Shown here one piece after another: positions 38,092 to 39,559 of a stretch of DNA of 39,559 bases; position 1 is the stretch's first letter, and every line of letters begins with the position of its first letter. The position numbers and the translations under genes were made by a program. Source of the DNA: Streptomyces sp. SID10853 (lineage in GTDB: Bacteria > Actinomycetota > Actinomycetes > Streptomycetales > Streptomycetaceae). The notes below the pieces were generated by a model, which saw only the letters and a program-made list of their open reading frames with translations, was not told the origin of the DNA and did no database searches. The DNA lies in contig NZ_JAAGLN010000042.1 in assembly GCF_010548145.1 (NCBI RefSeq), positions 1 to 39,559 of the forward strand. The letters are read 5' to 3'.

Positions 38092-39559
38092 GTGGCGGCG
38101 GGGGACGGGAACGGCGGGGAGCTGGTCGGCCGGGTGCTCGGCGGGCGGTACCGGGTGACGGCGCCGATCGGGCGCGGCGGTATGGGGGTCGTGGCGCGGG
38201 CGGTGGACCAGCTGCTCAACCGTGAGGTCGCGGTCAAGATCCTGCGCGCCTACACCGACGCGTCCGGGGCCGAACTGGCCGATCTGCGGGCCCGGATGCA
38301 CCGCGAGGCGCAGGCCGCGGCCCGCATCCGGCACCCCTCGGTGGTGACCGTGCACGATGTGACCGAGGAGCAGGGGCTGCCGGTCATCGTGATGGAGCTG
38401 GTCGACGGGCCGTCCCTGGACGACGTACTGACGGAGCGCGGCACCGTCGAACCGCGGGAGGCGGCGGAGATCGGCGCCCGCCTCATGGACGCGCTCGACG
38501 CGGCACACCGGGTGGGCGTCCTGCACCGGGACGTCAAGCCGGGCAACGTCCTGCTGGAGCGCGGCGGCCGGGTGGTGCTCACCGACTTCGGCATCGCCAG
38601 CATGGAGGCGTCGGGGGCGCCGGGCGAGGACGCCAGGGAGCGGCTGACCCGCAGCGGCGAACTGGTCGGCTCCCTCGACTATCTGCCGCCGGAGCGCGCC
38701 CGGGGCATGGAGCCGGGGCCCGCTTCTGACATCTGGGCGCTGGGGATGACGCTGTACGCGGCGGTGGAGGGCGCGTCGCCGTTCCGCCGTACGTCGGCGT
38801 GGTCGACGCTGGCCGCGATCGTCACCGAGCCGCTGCCTGAACCGCGGCTGGCCGGGCCGCTCACCCCGGTGCTCCGGGCGCTGATGGCGAAGGAACCGGC
38901 CGACCGGCCCACCGCGGACCAGGCACGCCGGATGCTGGAGGCGGTCGCGGCGGGCGGGACATCCCCGGCCGCGCCCGGGAACACACCGGGCCCCGGCCAG
39001 GGCCGGGCGGCCCCGCCCAAGGCGTATCCCCCACTCTCCTTCGGCCCGGCGCCGCAGGACTCTCCGTCGGACGGGCCGGAGCAGCCATCCGGTGACACCC
39101 CGCTGCCGTACGGTCCGCGGCAGCAGCCGGTCGGTGACACACCTCCGCTGTACGGTCCGCGGCAGCCCCCGGGCGGTGACACCTCACTGCCGTACGGTTC
39201 GCAGCAGCCGCCCGGCGGGGATACGCCTCCGCCGTACGGCAGTTACGGCCCGGCGCCCGCACCGCCCGCACCGGCAGCCCCGCGCTTCCCGCAGCCGGAC
39301 CAGCAGAGCGGCGGGGAGTTCCGTACCGGCGGGGAGATCCGTACCCACGACGCGGCCACGGCCGGTGGCCACCGCACCGCGCCCGCCCGTGCCCGGCGTC
39401 GCAGCCGTACGGTCATCGCCGCGGCGGCCGCCGTGGTGCTCGTGGGAGGCGGCACTGCGTACGCCGTGCTTGCGCACCAGGGCGGCGGCGACAACGAGAC
39501 CCGGGCGTCGCACTCCACGGCGCCCGTCTCGCCCGGGAACACGCTGCCCAGCGCGGACG
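38092..39559 (+). CDS. Ser/Thr protein kinase, N-terminal part (cut by window edge)
   Basis: A Hanks-type (PknB-like) membrane kinase; 489 codons are visible before the right edge. The kinase domain is about residues 18-275: glycine loop GRGGMGVV (27-34), K49 in EVAVKIL, HRDVKPGN with D147, and the DFG aspartate D165. A Pro/Gly/Asp/Tyr-rich linker (about 285-435) with four copies of a 14-residue GDTxxxYG repeat follows, then a transmembrane helix (about 440-462, VIAAAAAVVLVGGGTAYAVL) and the beginning of an external part. GTG 38092 is chosen, with AAGGA 12 bases upstream. The external sensor domain is outside the window. It follows GH3 by 123 bases, but a functional link is not implied. Confidence 0.93.
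   Translation, partial: MAAGDGNGGELVGRVLGGRYRVTAPIGRGGMGVVARAVDQLLNREVAVKILRAYTDASGAELADLRARMHREAQAAARIRHPSVVTVHDVTEEQGLPVIVMELVDGPSLDDVLTERGTVEPREAAEIGARLMDALDAAHRVGVLHRDVKPGNVLLERGGRVVLTDFGIASMEASGAPGEDARERLTRSGELVGSLDYLPPERARGMEPGPASDIWALGMTLYAAVEGASPFRRTSAWSTLAAIVTEPLPEPRLAGPLTPVLRALMAKEPADRPTADQARRMLEAVAAGGTSPAAPGNTPGPGQGRAAPPKAYPPLSFGPAPQDSPSDGPEQPSGDTPLPYGPRQQPVGDTPPLYGPRQPPGGDTSLPYGSQQPPGGDTPPPYGSYGPAPAPPAPAAPRFPQPDQQSGGEFRTGGEIRTHDAATAGGHRTAPARARRRSRTVIAAAAAVVLVGGGTAYAVLAHQGGGDNETRASHSTAPVSPGNTLPSAD
39091..39258. repeat. 42-bp tandem repeat, four copies, in the kinase linker
   Basis: GGTGAC or GGGGAT marks recur every 42 bases at 39091, 39133, 39175 and 39217, each followed by a CCGTACGG/CTGTACGG segment and a CAGCAGCC-like end. 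They encode GDTPLPYGPRQQP-type 14-residue units. Confidence 0.85.

Noticed and set aside
35767..38526. Minus-strand open frame of 919 codons over GH3 and the kinase
   Set aside because: It crosses two unrelated plus-strand genes and their spacer, with no recognisable motif.

Overview
The window looks like chromosomal DNA of a Streptomyces species or a very close relative. It is extremely GC-rich with strong third-codon GC bias, uses GTG and TTG starts freely, and carries a rodlin and a chaplin, which are surface proteins of spore-forming streptomycetes. The order ybaB-recR-DUF5063, followed further on by ask-asd and an ECF-type sigma factor, is the order I recall from the S. coelicolor core chromosome. 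I count about 29 protein genes, two of them cut by the window edges, and I recognise no tRNA, rRNA, insertion sequence or CRISPR array.

Left part (1-2433): a partial SLATT-domain membrane protein faces a divergent nucleoid/recombination group made of a YbaB/EbfC protein, recR, and a DUF5063 gene that overlaps recR by 8 bases. From 2478 to 14187 an accessory-looking block separates this group from ask-asd. It holds an MFS exporter with a TetR-type operator but no adjacent tetR; a secreted operon of DUF1996 protein, clan-A-like glycoside hydrolase with a discoidin domain, and DoxX; a rodlin; a LacI regulator; a His/Gly-repeat wall or membrane protein next to a class F sortase; and a divergent pair of MDR oxidoreductase and MmyB-like regulator.

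Middle part (14381-25475): aspartokinase with an apparent internal start for a beta subunit, aspartate-semialdehyde dehydrogenase, an ECF sigma factor overlapping a one-TM membrane protein, then on the minus strand a SURF1 protein, an S9 peptidase, a methyltransferase with an unrecognised 69-residue protein upstream, an ArsB/NhaD-type permease and a PucR/CdaR-type regulator.

Right part (25773-39559): a membrane island of an OB-fold (YqiJ-like) protein, a flotillin, and a 1,664-residue AAA+ 'DNA repair ATPase' (DUF3686-type); then a chaplin with an unusual His/Asn/Gly tail, a GH16 glucanase, a GH3 beta-glucosidase, and the start of a Ser/Thr protein kinase.

Three themes connect the parts. First, one perfect palindrome core, GAGAGCGCTCTC, occurs in front of the DUF1996/GH operon, the lacI gene and the distant GH16 gene. 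This suggests a single LacI regulon for extracellular beta-glucan use, with the GH3 enzyme possibly completing the pathway. Second, several products belong to the cell surface (rodlin, chaplin, sortase with repeat protein, flotillin island). Third, short tandem repeats and Streptomyces-type palindromic repeats are common at gene ends, and one appears to have inserted in frame inside the AAA+ gene.
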